From NCBI GenBank assembly GCA_049322695.1, contig JBMORW010000046.1, positions 124,001-188,000 of the forward strand: a stretch of DNA of 64,000 nt, read 5' to 3'. Within the stretch, counting starts at the first letter, position 1. Each line of letters starts with the position of its first letter. The notes below the pieces were generated by a model, which searched no databases, was not told the DNA's origin, and saw only the letters and a program-made list of their open reading frames with translations. The translations under genes were made by a program, and so were the position numbers. Origin of the DNA: CALGKJ01 sp049322695 (GTDB lineage: Bacteria; Bacillota; Clostridia; Lutisporales; Lutisporaceae). Positions 60,757 through 64,000 of the stretch are shown here, one piece after another.

Positions 60757-62469
60757 TCATAACATGTATGGTGCGTAAAGAAGGCTGGTTAGACTAATAT
60801 CTATCAGAGCAAAGGATAAAAATGCTATTATTATGCCAATATTTACATTTATTTTCTTTAGCAGCCTGAACAGTATAAATGAAATCAACAGTGTGCCGGT
60901 ACCGAAAAAGTATGGCGAGTTTGAGAATTTCAAGATACTTGGCATTACAAGCATTGCATCGGTTGAATAGTAAACGTTCATGGTAAGTAGTTTGATTATT
61001 AAGTAAACTGCTATGGAGATATAAAATACCATATTGGGGTTTTTACCAAACTTCTTAATATTGAAATACTCAACTGCAAGTATCCAGAAGAGAGCTGGAA
61101 AAAACATAACAGATTTTAATAGTCCCAGAAACAATCCCAATAAATATTTCGGAAAAAGGTTCATACATGAAGCAACTAAGTCGGATAACCTGCTTTTGCT
61201 TACCATTTCTACAAATTCACTTCCATTTTCAGTATAAGACACATCGGACTTAGCTATGCCTGCAGAGGTCAGGAATGCAATGGAAAGATCATCATCCAAG
61301 GATGAAACGCCGAAAAGAGAAACCCAAGGCTTATTGTTTACAGCTTTTTCTTTTCTTTCTACTATTCCATTTTCCAGGGTAAGAGTGTAGATTGTAAAGC
61401 GTTCCTGCTTCTTAATGTTCTCTGTATTACTTACTGTTATAACCTTCAATTTTTCACCAGCCTGCTTTATGCAGTAAAGATTACTGTTGTATTCACTGCT
61501 CAAGCCTGTTCTATCCTGTATCTGCCCCTCAGCAGGGGCATAGCAGCTTACTATTTCGTTTGAATTCGTATCCTGAAGCTCATGTTCATTTTCTGATAAA
61601 TACAATCTGCTGAAGTTCAGCTCATTTACAGTTGAATTAATCGGGGCAGTACAGTAGTAGGTTTTTGATTTACCCCAACTCTTCATAGTGTAAAAAATAT
61701 ACACATCATTATCATCTATGCCTATTTCTATATCCTGAACAGACCAGGAAGCATCATTATTGTTCTTTATATCATGTGATAAAGCTTCCCAGCTTTCATC
61801 CTTATATTTTAGATATTTGAGAGGAAATAAAACTCCATTCATATCCTTATATGCAGCCAGATATACAACTCCTGAATCATCGCTTACTGCGCTTACTCCT
61901 TTAGCATTTTCAAAGGGAAACTCCTCTCCATAGCTGCTGAATGCCCCATCAGAATACTTCAACAGTTTTACTCCGGTTTTACTTGCTGCTGCAATTAAAT
62001 AGCTGTCTAAGTTCTTTATTATTTGAAAATCATAAACATCATTCAGTACCAGCTTTTTTTCACTATAGGAACCATTTTCGCCTAATGAGGAAAAGAATAA
62101 GTCAAAGTTTTCAGACCATGCTATAAAATCGTCAGCCCATTGAAAAGAGGCTAGCTTATTTATTTCTATTCCTTTAATCATCAATGGTACTATTGAATGC
62201 TTACCTGTTTTTCTGTCGATAGAAATTCTTTCAAAACCATTTTCATTGGCAATAAGTATATCCGAAGTATTTTCGCTCATTTTCACTGCCGGCGATTTTT
62301 TATATGGAACTTCATTTTTTACTGTTATGTCTCTGCCCCAGCCTTCAGAAGGCTTGCTGGTGCTTTCCTTTATATCATAAAATATATGGAATGAAACTAT
62401 CATGAATATAATCAAAAATAAACTGATGATAAAACTAAGCTTCAACCGAAGTCTGTTTGCATTTTTCAT
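60757..62469 (-). CDS. Large membrane protein with extracellular repeat domain
   Basis: About 570 residues. One N-terminal transmembrane segment (about 8-30) is followed by an extracellular region of some 400 residues with repeated strand-turn patterns (for example FDLFFSSLGENGSYSEKKLVLNDV, KYLKYKDESWEALSHD, DDNDVYIFYTMKSWG) that suggest a beta-propeller. Four or five membrane segments end the protein (from about 430). ATG at 62469 has GGGGGG upstream. It follows an alpha/beta hydrolase on the same strand by 42 bp. No family recognised; possible roles are sensing or transport of envelope components. Confidence 0.6.
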   Translation of the reverse strand: MKNANRLRLKLSFIISLFLIIFMIVSFHIFYDIKESTSKPSEGWGRDITVKNEVPYKKSPAVKMSENTSDILIANENGFERISIDRKTGKHSIVPLMIKGIEINKLASFQWADDFIAWSENFDLFFSSLGENGSYSEKKLVLNDVYDFQIIKNLDSYLIAAASKTGVKLLKYSDGAFSSYGEEFPFENAKGVSAVSDDSGVVYLAAYKDMNGVLFPLKYLKYKDESWEALSHDIKNNNDASWSVQDIEIGIDDNDVYIFYTMKSWGKSKTYYCTAPINSTVNELNFSRLYLSENEHELQDTNSNEIVSCYAPAEGQIQDRTGLSSEYNSNLYCIKQAGEKLKVITVSNTENIKKQERFTIYTLTLENGIVERKEKAVNNKPWVSLFGVSSLDDDLSIAFLTSAGIAKSDVSYTENGSEFVEMVSKSRLSDLVASCMNLFPKYLLGLFLGLLKSVMFFPALFWILAVEYFNIKKFGKNPNMVFYISIAVYLIIKLLTMNVYYSTDAMLVMPSILKFSNSPYFFGTGTLLISFILFRLLKKINVNIGIIIAFLSFALIDISLTSLLYAPYML

Positions 62470-62511
62470 ATTATTCCCCCCTATATGCTCTTTCGGATAC
62501 AAACAGGTTTA

Positions 62512-63345
62512 CTATTTCTTTTTCAGCATATCAAGAACAGCATCAATAACAACCTGTGGTTCATCAGCTTGAATCACATGTCCGCTATTTTCTGCAATTA
62601 TCAACTTTCCATTTTTTGATAGAGAAGCAAGATCCGTTTGCAAATCCAACCAAATGTTATTAGGATAATACCCTATGGTTTCCCTTGCTGCGATTACCGT
62701 CAGAGGAATATTCCTTAAGGAGTTCCTGGTAGCTCTTACCTGTTCATCGCTTATTTCAAAATCTTTAATTTTTCCATCTTTCGAGGTTTTGTTTATATCC
62801 TCCTCAAATTTCATTTGCTCCTCCAGTTGGGCAGCAGTCAGTAGAGGTTTGATTTTCTTATCTGCATCCTCATGTGACACATCCACTAATACTATTCCTG
62901 CTACCTCTTTAGGGTACTTGGCTGCAAAAATCCGTACTGTATGTCCTCCAAGGGAGTGGCCTACCAGTATATAGGGAGGCTTGATATTTGCCCTTTGGAG
63001 AAGGGTATGCAGCTCCCTGGCTTTTACTTCACTGGTTCTCTCATAAGGGCTGATGTCACTTAAGCCTATTCCAGCTCTGTCATATATCACCGTTTTGGTG
63101 TACTTGTTTATTTCACCAGCCACATTTTGCCAATGGGCAAAATCCCCATTCAGGCCTGTCTCAAATACAACCACAGGTTTGCCGTTTCCTTCTGCTCTAA
63201 TAAAAAGCTCGTAGCCGCCTATATCTATTTTTCCGCTCCCCTCATATGCTGGGTCAGTATTATTCTTAATCAGGAAAAATACACTTATGCTGACTATAAG
63301 CATTACAACTACCAGTATTTCTTTAAGTATATTTCTTTCTCTCAT
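62512..63345 (-). CDS. Alpha/beta hydrolase, membrane-anchored
   Basis: 277 residues. An N-terminal segment (about 8-26) anchors or exports the protein. The hydrolase fold has the oxyanion region VFETGLNGDFAHWQ, a nucleophile elbow VGHSLGGHTV (Ser), an acid-type region near VLVDVSHEDAD, and the His in ENSGHVIQADEPQ. It would hydrolyse an ester or amide outside the cytoplasm. GAAGGG precedes the ATG. Downstream on the same strand is the large membrane protein; upstream is a GNAT gene. Confidence 0.85.
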   Translation of the reverse strand: MRERNILKEILVVVMLIVSISVFFLIKNNTDPAYEGSGKIDIGGYELFIRAEGNGKPVVVFETGLNGDFAHWQNVAGEINKYTKTVIYDRAGIGLSDISPYERTSEVKARELHTLLQRANIKPPYILVGHSLGGHTVRIFAAKYPKEVAGIVLVDVSHEDADKKIKPLLTAAQLEEQMKFEEDINKTSKDGKIKDFEISDEQVRATRNSLRNIPLTVIAARETIGYYPNNIWLDLQTDLASLSKNGKLIIAENSGHVIQADEPQVVIDAVLDMLKKK

Positions 63346-63401
63346 TTTTTCCCTTCTTCCGATTATGTGATAAGGAGTGTTGGAGTATACAATATAAAAA
63401 A

Positions 63402-64000
63402 TTAAAGCGGTAAATACATCTCATACTGCTCTACAGGCTCTTTATTAAATTTGAGCTTTCTTACAAAGCCCTCAAGCAGAGAGTTACTGGGAATGCAAAT
63501 ATTGATTTTCTCGACTTTTTGAGCTGCTGCGGCATTCTGAAGCATTGCTGCTCCAAGCCCCATATTGCGGTAAGCTTTATCCACCCAGAGAAAGTTCACC
63601 TTACCCTGAGGGCTCATTGCAACATAAGCTATCTGCTTACTGCCGTCATATGCACAGAGTAAAGCTTCGTCCGAGCTGCCGGAGTAGGATGGAGTATCAC
63701 TTTGCCAGTTTATATGGCAGTCATTTAGAGACTTTCTGAAGCTATCTATTGCATCAAAAGATATGCTATTTATATCGTAAGGATTTGAATGCAGAGGCTC
63801 TAATAGAGCTTGAGTCATACATGAATAATATCTGAGATTATATACCTGCCTATATTCAAGCTTTTCATAAAACTTAACAGCCCTATGATTTGTGGTTATA
63901 ACTTCAAGGAACATTTGCTTGCAATTATTTTCAATTGCTGCTGCCTTATGCATCTCAAACAGCTTATTGCTTATCCCTTGTCCCCGATAGTCGGGGCCGA
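63402..64000 (-). CDS. Tandem GNAT acetyltransferase, 5' part outside the window
   Basis: At least 199 residues are visible; the frame is open to the right edge, so the start lies beyond 64000. At the edge, YRGQGISNKLFE is the acetyl-CoA motif of a first GNAT domain, which continues with TTNHRAVKFYEKLEYRQ. The second domain has FLWVDKAYRNMGLGAAMLQNAA and ends with a QYEMYLPL strand. Such tandem proteins acetylate small molecules or act as N-acetyltransferase-like regulators; substrate unknown. It may be in one transcript with the hydrolase (56-base gap). Confidence 0.85.
   Translation of the reverse strand, partial: GPDYRGQGISNKLFEMHKAAAIENNCKQMFLEVITTNHRAVKFYEKLEYRQVYNLRYYSCMTQALLEPLHSNPYDINSISFDAIDSFRKSLNDCHINWQSDTPSYSGSSDEALLCAYDGSKQIAYVAMSPQGKVNFLWVDKAYRNMGLGAAMLQNAAAAQKVEKINICIPSNSLLEGFVRKLKFNKEPVEQYEMYLPL

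Noticed and set aside
1..64000. CRISPR array, prophage, tRNA or rRNA genes
   Set aside because: No regularly spaced repeats, phage structural genes or RNA gene signatures were seen on reading both strands; a dedicated scan could still find a small RNA.

Overview
The window is from a low-GC, strictly anaerobic Gram-positive bacterium of class Clostridia. The evidence is an NADH-type [FeFe] hydrogenase operon, strong AGGAGG ribosome binding sites, many short intergenic hairpin terminators, and Clostridia-typical families (CD3324-like, DUF2284, C_GCAxxG_C_C, YcaQ-like, PadR pairs). Genus and species cannot be set from the sequence alone. No rRNA, tRNA, CRISPR array, intact transposase or prophage was seen. 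It reads as a chromosomal segment with many small regulator-plus-effector units.

1-11.4 kb: the end of a Cys-rich, possibly spore-appendage-like protein; a SIMPL-domain protein; an SDR oxidoreductase divergent from a WYL regulator; then the most striking locus. Four minus-strand genes encode a NAD(P)-linked [FeFe] hydrogenase (thioredoxin-like 2Fe-2S protein, NuoE-like, NuoF-like, catalytic HydA). Directly upstream and isolated by a terminator is an 876-residue protein that joins a ferredoxin plus H-cluster-like domain, an Fe-S (Fes) motif, PAS, a sigma-54 AAA+ domain and a Fis-type HTH. A good sigma-54 promoter (GG-N10-GC) with candidate upstream activator sites sits in front of the hydrogenase operon. 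Together these look like a self-contained hydrogen- or redox-sensing sigma-54 circuit. A PadR/DUF2812 pair with a large palindromic operator follows.

11.4-28.3 kb: an accessory, decaying region. It holds a multiply broken pentapeptide-repeat gene, a broken small gene, a frameshifted amidase and an AraC regulator lacking most of its ligand domain, among intact genes: a Dps/ferritin-like protein, a PHP phosphoesterase, three AraC regulators with effector domains, a WYL regulator, DUF2785, DUF3795 and a YcaQ-like DNA glycosylase. An AraC/GyrI regulator precedes a 1262-residue fusion of two TrmO/TsaA-type domains to a complete UvrA-like ATPase.

28.3-48 kb: a PadR/tandem-flavodoxin operon; radical SAM plus DUF2284; a metallophosphoesterase; a cytoplasmic ParB-like/BMP-binding-protein fusion; an envelope-sensing module (secreted protein, ABC ATPase and permease, histidine kinase, response regulator); a TDT transporter with a C_GCAxxG_C_C protein; a two-gene cassette of unknown function facing an intracellular subtilase; a PAS-GGDEF cyclase; and PhoH.

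48-64 kb: DUF418 membrane protein, MsrA, class II aldolase, a three-subunit molybdenum hydroxylase with a MocA-like cytidylyltransferase, an MFS exporter, a polysaccharide deacetylase, a Gfo/Idh oxidoreductase with a palindromic operator, and a minus-strand group (GNAT, alpha/beta hydrolase, large membrane protein) that leaves the window. All functions are inferred by reading motifs; no database search was possible.
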